This document shows positions 10,234 through 21,179 of a stretch of DNA of 64,000 nt, one piece after another. The stretch covers positions 13,026,435 to 13,090,434 of the forward strand of contig CM068546.1 in the NCBI GenBank assembly GCA_035048495.1, read 5' to 3'. Every line of letters starts with the position of its first letter. The stretch's first letter is position 1. This DNA is from Euptelea pleiosperma. Its lineage: Eukaryota; Streptophyta; Magnoliopsida; Ranunculales; Eupteleaceae. Position numbers and translations under genes: made by a program. Below the pieces are notes generated by a model. It had not been told where the DNA came from, searched no databases, and saw only the letters and a program-made list of their open reading frames with translations.

Positions 10234-11617
10234 GGCCCTGCTTGGTTCGCTGCACTAGGGTGCATTTTGCACTTTAGTGCAAATGCAATGAATTGTGTTC
10301 CAATCACTTGCGATGTAAGTCACTTACAATTGTTTGGTTCACGCCATGTAAATAGATGCAAATGAAGTTTAGCTGATTGGTTGGTAGTGCATTGTAAATG
10401 AATGCAATGGATTATTTTATTTCTTGATTTTCAAAAAAAGTCCACAATAAAATTATTATTGTAATATTATTGTTATCATTGTTGATTTCATTATTATTAT
10501 TAATTATAATTATAGTTATTGTCATTATAATCATGGTTTAAAAAATGGCCGTTATAACGGATTCGGACCTCCCCCATTACGTTATTTACTGTTAAAACAC
10601 TTAAAAATATTGGCTTTTATTTTTGTTATAACTGACTTTATTTTCCATTTTTTCCTGTTATAACGACAGTTATTTTCTGGAAAATTTTGTAAAAAAAATA
10701 CAGCCATTATTTCAGTTATTTTCTGTTATTTTTAATTATTCAAATTTGAAACTTTGAATTTCAGCGCCATTTTTTTCTATTTTCCCCGTTATTTTCCCTT
10801 TTTGCCCCAGCGTTAAAATTCATTACAACGGCTCTTATAACGGAAAAAATGATAACGTCCCAAGTCCATTATACCGTTATAACAGCCCCTTTTAAACCTT
10901 GATTATGATTGCTATTATTTTATTATTATTATTATTATTATTATTTTGGAGGGGGAAGCTTGGTGTTAGGGGACCCCGTCCAGCTATATAAAAATGGGTC
11001 AAGATTGGGGGACAGCCATTTTGGTGTACCCACATAGAAGATGAATCAATGTCTGATTTTAGGTGAGGATGATCTCCTCACCATATAGATCACCCCCACA
11101 AAAAATCAGCACATTTTGAAATTTATAACCTCCTCAAATGTGGTTTTCAAGTTACACGGTAAAAATAGACAGTCCATAATTCTTCGACTTCTAAAGCAGC
11201 CTATGAATATCGGAATGATTTGAATTTTTGTGAGGATGATCTCCTCACCAAAAATCAGCCGTTGATTCATCTTATATGTGAAAGATAGAAAACTAAAAAA
11301 AAATAAAATAAAAAGATAATAATAATAAAAAATAGGGTGGTTGTTGTTATTAATAATAATAATAATAATAATAATACTAATTAATTTATTATTATTATTA
11401 TTTTTTGGAAAAAAAAAAAAGCTTAAGCTAGCACAATGCGCTTGCTTGCAACAGTTTTTGGGCTGCACTTCCTTGCATCGATTTTGTTAAGGACTCTGCA
11501 AGGGCTTGTCAACCACTTGCACAGCAGTTCATTGCACACCTCCAACTAGTCACTTTTAATCCCAAAATTGTGGCAAGTGAGTGCATTGCAGTCAATTTGC
11601 TGTGAACCAAGCAGGGA
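10234..11617. mobile_element. hAT-like non-autonomous element with nested insertions
   Basis: The left end GGCCCTGCTTGGTTCGCTGCA and the inverted right end TGCTGTGAACCAAGCAGGGAC form imperfect inverted repeats, followed by mirrored GTGCA/TGCAC-rich subterminal sequence. This style is common in plant hAT-type miniature elements; no target duplication was recognised. It contains a TAACGG-rich element (10535-10898), an ATT microsatellite (about 10918-10944), a family B fragment (about 10976-11290) and AAT repeats near 11330-11400. A diverged fragment of the same family lies at 30905-31010. Confidence 0.55.
10535..10898. mobile_element. TAACGG-rich foldback element
   Basis: Ends GGTTTAAAAAATGGCCGTTA and (inverted) TAACAGCCCCTTTTAAACC are complementary with mismatches. 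The interior holds many TTATAACGG/CCGTTATAAC motifs on both strands. A diverged relative lies at about 19845-20180. Superfamily unassigned. Confidence 0.6.
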
Positions 11618-11639
11618 CTTGCGGTTTGTTGAAAGTAAG

Positions 11640-12460
11640 TGCTTCTCAAAAAGCACATTTTTGTAAATAAATTAATTTAAGTAATTTTGGGTGTTTGGCT
11701 CACCCCTTCAACAAAGTGCCTATTTTAAGTAAAAACATTATTACGGTGTTTGGTTATGTAATCAGAAAAAGTACTTTTTTTGTGGAATAACTTGTCAACT
11801 ATATTTACCCCTTCAACTTCCCATACAACATGAACAATCTCACACATCCTACAAATATTCCATAAACATTCTTCTTAGTTTATTTTGTTTGCAAACCACA
11901 AGTAGCAGCTGCTAGACATAAGAAACATACCAAACTAGAAGAGGGGATCTACGCCCTCTGCTTTCTTGGAGACTAGTGAAAATGATGGAAATGGCTGTGA
12001 AGACGACAGTGAACGTAGGGGAAGACGATCGTGAGACAACAGAGACGACAATGAGGAAGGAGTTTGAGTTGATGCAGTCTTCTGCTGCGTCTTGGCAAGA
12101 GTGGCAAGCACAAATAAGAAGGGGAAGAAACACAAAACCCTATTGTTTTATGTCGAAAACAAGGGTATATTTTAGCCATTTTAAATAACTTTAATTTTAA
12201 GGATAAAATCAGAAATACATATTTAAGTGACATGCGGTCCGCAAATTCTAAACACCAAAGTCATTTTGAAATGGCTTATGTGCACGTTTAATGTTTTTCA
12301 AGCTTTTTGCAGTTTTAAAAAGTTAATTTTTATTTTTTACCAAACTAGATCTAACAACTTCTAGCGGTCCAAAACCCTAATAAACTGACTTTTCGTGGTG
12401 AAACAACAATGCCAAAGATGTCAGGTTTCCATTTTTGTGTAACATTTGTAAATAATCAAA
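11640..12460. other. Probable diverged inverted-repeat element, no gene
   Basis: Left sequence AGTAAGTGCTTCTCAAAAAGC with GGTGTTTGGTTATGT, and right sequence CAAGCTTTTTGCAGTTTTAA with TTTTTACCAAACTAG, are roughly inverted. This resembles non-autonomous DNA transposons of the GTTTGGT type. Overlapping short open frames near 11912-12233 are on both strands in low-complexity GA/CT-rich sequence and are not convincing. Confidence 0.35.
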
Positions 12461-13220
12461 ATAAAGACCAAAATATGATGCCCATCGCTAAAATTCCCGC
12501 CAACTAATCGGATGTGCTTGACCATCTGATAAAAAATGGCCTTCACCTACTAAGCTACTTGCCCTCCCAAGTGAAAAATAAAATAAATATTTTGAAAAAT
12601 CACAACACAAAATTAATTATAATGACTAGAAATAAAATATATAGTAATTATGGGTCAGGATCGGAGGACAACAATTTTGATAGTTGCATTACATTCATCA
12701 TCATCGTAGAATTGCTTATATGATTGAATATTGATTTTGGTTAATTCATTAAAATCCTAGATGCATGTGTTATTATCTTGATCAAATTGTGTACACGTGG
12801 GCTCTATTAGGCTTTTAGCTCACGGTTCACTATCGAAAAACTTTCAGATGAATTAGAACCATATGATGGAGATGACCCCACGATTGATAGATTGAGGGCG
12901 GAGATTACTTGGAGGATGCTTAGGCTTTTATTACCTTCTATGATAACTTCTACCAATGTATTGGACACTTAGATTGGTTTGATGGTTGGGATTTAATGAT
13001 TGTAAATTTTAAATTTCAATTGATGACGTTTTGCCCTTTTTTGAAAATAATCAAATTTTTCTGTCATCCTAGACGAAACGGGCATAACTTTTTCTTTCGA
13101 TAACACTTTAACCTCATTCCAAAGCCATTCAAATCATAATGGATAGTAATATTTTACAGATTTTTTTTCAGGATTTGGGGACGTTTCTGCTGGTTTGAGC
13201 AGTCGGTCAAAGTCGGAATA
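12461..13220. other. No gene recognised
   Basis: AT-rich sequence. A family B-like end (GGGTCAGGATCGGAGGACAA) appears at about 12652. A short open frame around 12833-12972 (+) reads like LSDELEPYDGDDP and is not recognised. Confidence 0.35.
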
Positions 13221-13234
13221 ACCGGACTAGTTCT

Positions 13235-14320
13235 GTGCATACAAGACGATCACAATTGAACCCATTTGATGACCAGATCGGATTGAAGGAAGCAGAAACT
13301 CTCCAAAAATATGCCAACCTATCCCGTGATGAAGAATCATTCCTCAAGCAAAAAACCCGAGTTAATTGGCTTCAATTGGGGGATAGTAATAGTTCATTTT
13401 TCAACAACTCTATAAAAGCCAGGAGAGCTAGGAATTCTATCCTTAGCCTGTATGATGCAAACAACCACATATTGACGGAGCCAGGCAAAATAAAAGATGA
13501 AGTTGTTAGGCATTTTCAGAAGCAGGTGGGCTCTGAAGATAGAGAATACAATAGTGATATCATCAAGGCCATGCGATTTAAGCGAACTCTCAGTGATGAA
13601 ATGCAAGGATATGATAAGGGAAGTGACAGACGATGAAGTTAAGGAAGTACTATTCAGTATGCCAGATTCTAAAGCCCCGGGCCCAGACGGGTTTAATGCT
13701 TTATTCTTTAAGATAGAGCTTGGAGGATCACAGGCGCAGACTTCATGAAAGCTATAAAGAACGTCTTCAAAGCTCATAAGTTACCTACTGGGGTGAACTC
13801 AACTTTCATTGTGCTCGTACCTAAGGTAAGTAATCCTTCATTTCTCGGGGATTTTCGCCGGCCAATTTCCTATTGCAACATTGTTTATAAATGTATTTCC
13901 AAGATTATTGCAAACAAGATGAAGGAATATTACTTGCCTAGTCTTGTGGCACCAACTCAATCGGCTTTTATCAAGGGGCGTCGGATAAGCGATAATATTC
14001 TGATCTGTCATGAATTGTTCTGCAACTATCACAGGGAAAGGAGGGCCTCCAAGAAGCACAGTTAAAATTGATCTGAAGAAAGCGCTCATAATTTGAGATT
14101 GGAGTATTTTCTAGACCTCCTCAATAAGTTGAATTTTCATCCCATTCTTACAGAATGGATTCAATTGTGTATTTACACAGTGAAATATTCGATTCTTATA
14201 AATGGGAGTCGCGATGGCTATTTTGAAGGTCGTAAAGGAATACGTCAAGGAGATCCATTATCACCGTATTTGTTTGATCCGGCAATGGAGATGTTCAACA
14301 ATATTTCGAAGGATATATAG
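13235..14320 (+). pseudogene. LINE reverse transcriptase relic
   Basis: Three reading frames together encode the region between endonuclease and reverse transcriptase plus the front half of the RT domain of a plant LINE. Visible in order: RVNWLQLGDSNSSFF, then MPDSKAPGPDGFNALFFK, then STFIVLVPKVSNP, FRRPISYCNIVYKCISKII, PTQSAFIKGRRISDNILI and GIRQGDPLSPYLF. Frame changes occur near 13600, 13720 and 14065-14090. The catalytic FADD box and everything downstream are missing because the relic stops near 14320. The endonuclease is also absent. Not active. It is not obviously the same copy as the minus-strand LINE tail at 1541-2600. Confidence 0.85.
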
Positions 14321-14787
14321 AGTTCAAGATGGTCAGGAGGATTTTTTTTATCCTTCGACCAATGGTTAAATGCCACCTGTCCTGCTCCCATAACTGTAGT
14401 TGCTTTGTCTACACTGTTAAGGGTAGGTACGGTTAACGGCCACCTTGACCTAGACATGCAGGTTGCGTTTAACCATTGGCCCAAGGACACCGCCATGGAT
14501 CAAACGTCCAAGAATCAAAAAATTTCTCATACAGTCAGTGTCCTCTTAAGAATGTGCCACGTGGCTCATATTGGCTGCAGTTAACGGCGTCTCGTGTCAT
14601 TCAAGGATTACTTGTAAGACCACTAACAGGTGGCCAAAAAGAGTGTTCCACGTGGCATTTTTGGGGTTGGACATCAACATTTGATGTCCAAGGTCTATGG
14701 GAGAAAGCAACTGCGCTACTATTTAAAGTTTATACATATGTAAAAGTAAATTAACAATTGAAAATGAAATGATTTAGATAAAAAAAA
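14321..14787. other. No gene; diffuse inverted-repeat sequence
   Basis: ACCAATGGTTAAATGCCACC near 14368 and GCGTTTAACCATTGGCCC near 14466 are roughly inverted and CCACGTGGC motifs occur, suggesting a decayed palindromic element. Open frames on both strands are not recognisable proteins. Confidence 0.35.
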
Positions 14788-14955
14788 GGGATTTTTGGCT
14801 TGTCCCCTCCCCCTTACTTTATTGATGCAATTTGCATCTCACCCAATATTTTTTTAAATGACTATAATGACCTTGGATGAGACGCAAGGATTTTAAAAAC
14901 ATTGGGTCCGATGCAAATTACATCAATAAAGTAAGGGGGACAAGCCAAAAATCCC
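14788..14955. mobile_element. 168-bp foldback MITE
   Basis: The left arm GGGATTTTTGGCTTGTCCCC ... CCCTTACTTTATTGATG and the right arm CATCAATAAAGTAAGGGGGA ... CAAGCCAAAAATCCC pair nearly perfectly over about 45 bases. No coding capacity. No clear target duplication because the flanks are A-rich. Confidence 0.75.
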
Positions 14956-14962
14956 AAAAATT

Positions 14963-15104
14963 TTCTTAATGTAACTTGGGAGTCAAAAGGTATTTGAAGA
15001 AACTGATTCATTCACTACTTCAGCATTTACTATTTCAAGCGAAGTAAATGATAAGAGTAAATGCTGAAGTAGTGAATCTTTTGACTCCCAAGTTACATTA
15101 AGAA
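14963..15104. repeat. Long imperfect hairpin
   Basis: The outer arms (27 bases, TTCTTAATGTAACTTGGGAG... and its complement at 15078-15104) are perfect. Inside them, ATTCACTACTTCAGCATTTACT-like sequence pairs with AGTAAATGCTGAAGTAGTGAAT. The left arm has roughly 18 extra bases between the two paired segments. It may be a small MITE or a small-RNA-type precursor. Confidence 0.7.
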
Positions 15105-15549
15105 ATTGTTTTGATCCCGGGATGAGCGGCGGCCCTCTGAAATACCACTTGACACACTTCTTCGGGCCAGCTTGAGTGATGATCTTCTAGCCATTGGATT
15201 TGGTAGCCAAAAAATGTTTGAATCCAACTGTTAGAGTCATCACTCCTTAAAAAGTGCTAAAATCAAATGTTTAGAGATAATCAATCAGGAGGATGATTTT
15301 TGGTGTATATAAACATCCAAATGTAAATGAAAAGGGTACTTTTGCCATATTTGTTTTATAAGAACGGTCACGTTACACACGTGAGATTGTATTGTTAGGC
15401 AAAGACGGTGAGATGTAGTCAAAAGGGGTGTTGGGGAAGTTAAAAAGTATAGGGGTAGAACAAATTACTTTTAAATAAGAGGGGGGTTTTACTAAATTAC
15501 CCTGATTTTTTTTGTTATTTTCTGTTTGGAGACCACTTGTTTAATTCTA
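15105..15549. other. No gene; fragment of palindromic family C
   Basis: Contains TTCTAGCCATTGGATTTGGT and AATCCAACTGTTAGAGTCATC, phrases typical of family C cores elsewhere in the window. No ends were recognised and no gene is visible. Confidence 0.35.
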
Positions 15550-16394
15550 GGGAATTTTTGACATACCCCCCATGTTATCTTTAAAATTTGACATACCCCC
15601 CTACAATTTGGAAAAGCTGACATACCCCTATGACTTGGTCCACTGTCATTTGACCAGTGTTGACCCTAGTTGACTACCTAATTTTGTATTAAATGACAAA
15701 AATGCCCTTGCCTTCAACCTTAGAACAAGGGTTTGGGCTAAAACCCAAACCCCAAATCAAACAGTTGTGATGGACGGCCGGCCAAGAGATTCCAATGGGT
15801 TGGCCGCCTATCACCGGTGACCAACCCACCGGAGTCTCATGGACGGCTGGCCACCACTTCAGCAATAATTTAAAATCCAAGGTTAAAAAAAAAAAACACA
15901 AAGCATACAATTTTAGTTTTAAATTTTTCATTAACAAAGAAAAATAAGACAAAGCAATTTATATTTTAAGCTTTTGAGATGTGGATTTTGGAAAGATGGG
16001 TTCTCCCAATTTTATTCTACAATAAAATCCATAAAAAAATCCCATTCATTCACGAGTTTTATTTATTTTTTCGGGTTTTTTCTTAATATTTGTTTAATTC
16101 ATCAAAAAAATAAAAAAATCTCAAGTTTATCAACATGGGTTTTAATTTTTATTTTTAATCTCCTCTTTTCATGCTTGATTTGGGGTATGGGTTTTGGCCT
16201 AAACCCAAACCCTTGATCTAATGTTGAAGATAAGGACACTTTCGTTCTTAATACAAAATTAGGTAGTCAACTTGAGTCAACACTGGTCAAATGACAGTGG
16301 ACCGAGTCATAGGGGGGCATGTCAGCTTTTTCAAATTGTGGGGGGTGTATGTCAAATTTTAAAGATAACATGGTGGGGTATGTCAAAAATTCCC
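15550..16394. mobile_element. Mutator-like foldback element, family A copy 2
   Basis: Starts GGGAATTTTTGACATACCCC and ends with the inverted equivalent. A perfect 9-bp target duplication (TTAATTCTA) lies at 15541-15549 and 16395-16403. The inverted repeats exceed 200 bp. The central block (CGGCCGGCCAAGAGATTCCA) is inverted relative to copy 1 (115-1003). No transposase. Confidence 0.92.
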
Positions 16395-16569
16395 TTAATT
16401 CTAACAAGGGGCATAAACGGTAACCAAATCTGACACGATTATTAGTAGTCTAGGGTCTGACTGCTGGACCCAGCAGACCCGCCAATTCGCTAGGGTAGTG
16501 GGTAATAAATAGAAAACTTGCATACCCGATCCAATTATAAAAGGAATGGACCCAAACCGCACTCTAATC

Positions 16570-16850
16570 CATTTGTGGGCCTGTGGCACACTCTTATATA
16601 CTACTGACCGTATGGATGTTTGGCCCATCTCTAGGTAGACTTACATACAAAAAATAAGCCTGGTTAGTGATTTCTAACCTTTGGATCTGAGTACCCCATA
16701 TAATGCTTGAAAGCCACCGTTAAAAATAAACTATGAAAAGACTCTAAATCCAACGGATATAAATCACAAACCAGGTTGGATTTTGGTATGCAAGTCCAAA
16801 ACATCCATACGGTCAGTGGTCTCTAAACGTGTGCCACGTGGGGTCGAACT
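16570..16850. mobile_element. Palindromic family C element
   Basis: Left arm GGCACACTCTTATATACTAC ... GACCGTATGGATGTTTGGCC; right arm ATCCATACGGTCAGTGGTCT ... CGTGTGCC. The interior is a mirrored GTGATTTCTAACC / AAATCACAAACCAGGTTGG motif. Related palindromes occur at 18440-18740, around the CACTA insertion (27130/43290) and at 62182-63480. Confidence 0.65.
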
Positions 16851-17079
16851 GTGTTGGTCATCATATACGATATACGTTGATGACGCCCATACAATCACTC
16901 ACGTGCAACACACGTGCCCTCCCTAGTAAACATAACCATAGAAACTCATGAATGCCCATTATATATACAGTAGAAAAAAGATATGATTTATGGGATCACA
17001 GATGGAATTGAATGAGATCACGTACGTTAAGAGTTGTAGCTTTAGGGTTTTCAACTTCTTTTGGTACTGTTCTTGAAAT

Positions 17080-17286
17080 TGGCCGACTGGATCAAGTTGA
17101 CTGTTGGGGTTAAGATAATTTAATAAGAAGTCAAAACTAATACTGCAATACAGTGGAGAGGGCGGTTGGAAAATAAATTACCTGCTCAATAACAAATGAG
17201 GACGTACTGATCATTTACTGTACACTGGTGGGTGGTCGCCGGGGTTAGTGTAGTAAAATCATCTGTTCGATCTTTTACTATAAATA
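17080..17286 (+). promoter_or_regulatory. GRP2 promoter
   Basis: The stretch from GACTGGATCAAGTTGACTG to the TATA box TATAAATA (17279-17286) is closely similar to 43926-44122 upstream of GRP3, including AGTCAAAACTAATACT, AATAAATTACCTGCTCAATA and TACACTGGTGGGTGGT. Conservation over 200 bases between paralogues marks the duplicated promoter. Confidence 0.75.
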
Positions 17287-17384
17287 CTCTACACCACTTT
17301 CGCTATTGTTCATCATCGATCCATATACACAACGTCGTCAACAACTTTGATTTCTTCTACTTCTTGGTGATTGGTTTAGCTACG

Positions 17385-18023
17385 ATGAGTAGCGCTCGCT
17401 GTGTCGTAGTTGTTCTTTTTCTTGTTTTTCTTGTCAACAACGTAGTATTTGCCGATGTCAATGGTGTTGTTGATGATAAGCACTTCTATCGTAGGGGGTT
17501 TAGAAATGGAGGAGGTTTTGGAGGTGGTGCAGGTGGAGGTGGAGGACTTGGTGGTGGTGCAGGTGGTGGTCTAGGTGGAGGAGGCGGACTTGGTGGTGGT
17601 GCAGGCCGTGGTTTAGGTGGAGGAGGTGGACTTGGTGGTGGTGCTGGCGGTGGTTTGGGTGGAGGTGGTGGATTTGGTGGGGGTGGCGGAGGTGGACTTG
17701 GTGGGGGAGGCGGATTTGGTGGTGGTGCAGGAGCTGGTGGTGGTTTTGGTGCTGGTGCAGGTGCAGGAGGGGGACTTGGCGGTGGGGCTGGAAGAGGCGG
17801 TGGGTTGGGCGGCGGTGGTGGTGGGGGGTTAGGTGGCGGTGCCGGTGGTGGAGTTGGTGGTGGTGCAGGAGGAGGTCTTGGTGGTGGTGCTGGTGGTGGT
17901 GGTGGTTTTGGCGGTGGTGGTGGTTTGGGTGGTGGCGCGGGGTTTGGAGCTGGAGGCGGTTTTGGTGGCGGTGCAGGCGTTGGTGGCGGTGGTGGCTTTG
18001 GTGGAGGTGGTGGTGGTCACTAA
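17385..18023 (+). CDS. Glycine-rich secreted protein GRP2
   Basis: 212 residues; the ATG at 17385 aligns with the GRP1 and GRP3 starts (MSSARCVVVVLFLVFL). Residues 1-24 are a signal peptide, with a probable cut after VFA. A short polar segment DVNGVVDDKHFYRRGFRNGG follows. The rest, about residue 46 to the end, is GGG(L/F/A)GGGAGGG-type repeat ending in His. Uninterrupted by introns. Probable role is a structural cell-wall protein; this rests on family features. The promoter is intact and conserved with GRP3. The 3' UTR, however, is broken near 18140 by foldback elements and a Helitron; its distal part reappears at 23577. Antisense open frames rich in Thr are by-products of the repeat. Confidence 0.88.
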   Translation: MSSARCVVVVLFLVFLVNNVVFADVNGVVDDKHFYRRGFRNGGGFGGGAGGGGGLGGGAGGGLGGGGGLGGGAGRGLGGGGGLGGGAGGGLGGGGGFGGGGGGGLGGGGGFGGGAGAGGGFGAGAGAGGGLGGGAGRGGGLGGGGGGGLGGGAGGGVGGGAGGGLGGGAGGGGGFGGGGGLGGGAGFGAGGGFGGGAGVGGGGGFGGGGGGH

Positions 18024-18201
18024 ACTGGATTGATGAGCTGCATGCGAATTCGTTTACCTCAACAACAGTATTTTTTTTTTGTGTGTAGGAAGAAGAGTAA
18101 TTTGTTTACTAGGATATGGTTAATCGGTATTATTATAAAGCCAAAACCGGGGTTGCCATACACGCGGGCTTCACAATAAGTAGGTAATTTTAAAAATATA
18201 G

Positions 18202-18976
18202 TGCTCCTTTTTACCTCATTAAATGCTTCTCTATTCCATTACTAAAATAGTTCATTAAATGTTTTGTTAGCCTTACTTACCTATTCTCAAGTCATTAATT
18301 ATTACATTTTCAGCCCCTTACTACCACTTAATTACTTTCAATACTATCATTCTTATTTTCAATACAACCCGTTGCTTCACACGTTCACACCACGCCCAAC
18401 AACATTATCGCGTAGGATATCAATGTTGATGACATACGACAAAGTGAGCCATGTGGCACGCTCTTAGAGGCTGATCATATGGATGTTTTGCCCATCTCTA
18501 GGTAGACACCTACATACCAAAAATCATCTTGATTGGTGATTTCTAACCTTTGGAAATTGAGTACCCCAAATAATACTTGAAATCCATAGCTAAAAATAAA
18601 CCAGGGAAAAGACTCTAATCCAACAGATAGAAATTACTAATTAGTATGAATTTTGTTATGTAAATCCAACTAGTGATGGACCAAACATCTGAACGGTCAG
18701 TGGTCCTTAAGAGTGTGCCAAGTGGCTCATAATGCGGTCTATCGTCAAGGTTGATAATGGACCTCTTATATGATAACGTTGCTGAGCGTGATGTGAACGT
18801 GTGAAGCAAGGGGCTGTATTGAAAATAATAATGGCGGCATTGAAAAGTAATTAAGTGGTAACAAGGGACTGAAAATGTAATAATGCCTTGAGGATGGGTA
18901 ATACAGGTAACAAAGCATTTAATGAACTATTTTAGTTCTTGGCACAGTGAGACATTTAATGAGGTAGAAAATAGCA
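18202..18976. mobile_element. 775-bp foldback element in the GRP2 3' region
   Basis: The left arm (ACCTCATTAAATGCTTCT, GTTCATTAAATG, TACATTTTCAGCCCCTTACT, CGTTGCTTCACACGTTCAC) is mirrored in the right arm (GTGAACGTGTGAAGCAAGGG, AATAATGCCTTGAGGATGGG, GACATTTAATGAGGTAGA) over about 230-280 bases. The centre is a family C palindrome (GATCATATGGATGTTTTGCC / GGACCAAACATCTGAACGGT). No transposase. Confidence 0.78.
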
Positions 18977-18998
18977 ATTATATATATATATATATATA

Positions 18999-19394
18999 GG
19001 TCAGGATCGGGGGAGGACAATTTCATACAACGTTTTTGACAACAATTTTGGTGTACCCACATGGAAGATGAATCAATGGCTGAATTTTGGTGAGGATGAT
19101 CTCCTCACCTTATAGATCATCCCTACAAAAAATCAGCCTATTCTGGAATTTCTAACCCCATTAAATGTGGTTTTCAAATTTAGGATAAAAATAAACAGTC
19201 CATAATTCTTCAACTTGTAAACCAGTCTACGAATATTAGAATAATTTGAATTTTTGTGAGGATGATCTCCTCACCATAGAGACCATCCTCGCAAAAAATC
19301 ATCCCATTCCAATACTTCTAATTTATAAATTAGCCCGCGCCAATTTTTGTTGTAAAAAACATTGTATGAAATAGTTGTCCACCGATCCTGACCC
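18999..19394. mobile_element. Family B MITE
   Basis: Ends GGTCAGGATCGG and CCGATCCTGACC are perfect inverted repeats. The interior has the family phrases TTTTGGTGTACCCACATGGA, GATGATCTCCTCACC and AATTCTTCAACTTGTAAACC. It is flanked by TA microsatellites, so no target duplication can be read. Confidence 0.8.
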
Positions 19395-19403
19395 TATAAA
19401 TAG

Positions 19404-19433
<30 letters not shown>

Positions 19434-19434
<1 letters not shown>

Positions 19435-20440
19435 TAGTAGGTGGCCCGTGCTCATGGCACTCTCCGACACAATGTTTACCAAAATCGGGTGTGAGTGGCT
19501 GAGATCCACCGTCCATTTGGGGGATAAGATCTCGGCCATCCTTTATGAAGCCGAATAAGAGGGGAGACAATTTCCCTGTTTTGTTATATACTAGTGGGTG
19601 CCCCGTGCCATCGGCAATCCTTGACAAAGAATTTTACAAAATCAGGTGAGTGGCTGAGATCCACTGTCCATTTGGGGGAGGATTAGATCTCGGCCCTTCT
19701 TTGTTGATGCCTATAAGAGGAGGTATAAGTGGGGAGACAACCACTATATTTTGTTATATAGAATAGTAAATGGCTCGTGCCTATGACACTCCCCAAAAAA
19801 TGCATTTACAAAAATTGGGTGCCTTCGGCACTCAAACGGTATAACAGATTGGGGGCGTTACTATTATTTCCGTTATAACATATTGTAACGCACATTGGCA
19901 AAAAACGAAAAATAATGGAAAGCAACGGAAATAACGAAAAATAACGGTGCTAAAACTAAAATTTTGATTTTTCAAATATTCACTAAAATTTATAACATAA
20001 AATAATTGAAAAATAACAGAAATAACATATGTTTTTTAACATTTTTTTTCAAAAACTAATAGTCGTTGTTTTGTTATAATGGAAAAATAACAGAAAATAA
20101 CGGTTGTTATTTTCTGAGCGTTAAAACGGTACATAACGTAATGAGGGAGGTCCAAAACCATTATAACAACCGCTATTCATAGCGTACACAGAATCTCTTT
20201 ACTTTTGGGCCCATGAACCCTATTTATGTTCGGTACATATTTGGTGGACGTACACCAAATCCAAGTCTGTATAGTTAAATATTAGATTTCCCCGAAAATC
20301 ATAACATGAGGCAAATAAATGAGTGGGAGTGAGTGGTTGAGATCCGACTGTCCAACATTAGATGGATGGATTTGATCTCAACCACTATTTATCTTATGAA
20401 GCCAGATAAGATAAGGGGTAAGATGAAAGTACGGTTTTTC
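19434..20440 (-). repeat. Tandem, partly degenerate copies of the Helitron 3' tail
   Basis: CTAGTAGGTGGCCCGTGC (19434) and CTAGTGGGTGCCCCGTGCC (19591) each start a unit of about 157-170 bases containing GAGTGGCTGAGATCCACYGTC, GATCTCGGCC and TTTTGTTATATA. A third unit begins near 19761 (ATAGTAAATGGCTCGTGCC) and is split by the TAACGG-rich insertion (about 19845-20180). It resumes near 20325 with GAGTGGTTGAGATCCGACTG. Confidence 0.7.
19845..20180. mobile_element. TAACGG-rich element, diverged copy
   Basis: Contains many AATAACGGAAA, TTATAACA and ACGGTATAAC motifs, and the phrase TAATGAGGGAGGTCCAAAACC mirrors GGACCTCCCCCATTACGTTA of the element at 10535. It interrupts the third Helitron tail repeat. 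Precise ends are unclear. Confidence 0.5.
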
Positions 20441-21179
20441 CGCGTCGTTGGTTACGGAAACCCTAGAATCAACACATTTGTAATTATCCGAATCTTTAAT
20501 CTTATAAAATATGAGATATTGTATAGGGATTCGTGTCGGATGTCGATCTGCACTCGGGATTAGTTAGATTAGCGTAATAACGAACATGAAATGACGAAAA
20601 ATATTACAAAAATTGATGGAGAGGTGAGAATGAGATGAGGGTCACTTTAAAACATCTATTTTGGAGAGATTTCCATTACTAACAATAAGAACATAAAAAT
20701 CAAGACAAACTCTGCTAAATTATTATTAATTCATTGATCCGAAGCTCATTACAAAATTCTAATCAAAATAAGAAATAATAAAACTTACTAGAAAGCAAAT
20801 AAAGAAAGTGGTTAGAGAGAGAAAAATATGAGAGAGGAAGTTCTAAAACCTAGAGAGGGAAGCCAAATGAGGAGAGAGAAAGTAAGAAACATTGATCACT
20901 AGAGAGAGAAATAAAAGAAAAATAAGAAGAGGAAGAAGAGAGAAGATGAGAGATAGAGAGAGTTGGAACACCTAGATAGAGAAAGGTAGAGATAGAAAGA
21001 GAGATTCAAACCTTGAACCTGAAGAAAAAAATTGACCACTGCCAAGAAGAAGACCGTGGGTCGATCGATGCGCAACTCGGAAGAAGATGGCCATGACTGA
21101 CTTTGGAGATGGAGGCAATGCAGCAAGGTCATGGCAAATGGTGGTGCTCTAGTGATTTCAGGTGCGAATGGGGGGGGGG

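Noticed and set aside
11106..11468. 120-codon minus-strand frame
   Set aside because: Runs through a MITE fragment and AAT microsatellite; low-complexity Asn/Ile runs.
15061..15104. CRISPR-like direct repeats in palindromic regions
   Set aside because: This is plant nuclear DNA; the repeats are inverted arms of foldback elements, with no regular spacer arrangement.
17617..18033. Val/Glu-rich and Thr-rich alternative frames across GRP2
   Set aside because: Frame-shifted and reverse readings of the glycine repeat, without start context or homology.
19330..19627. Minus-strand frames with repeated Tyr-Ile
   Set aside because: Translation of a TA microsatellite in a MITE and Helitron tail.
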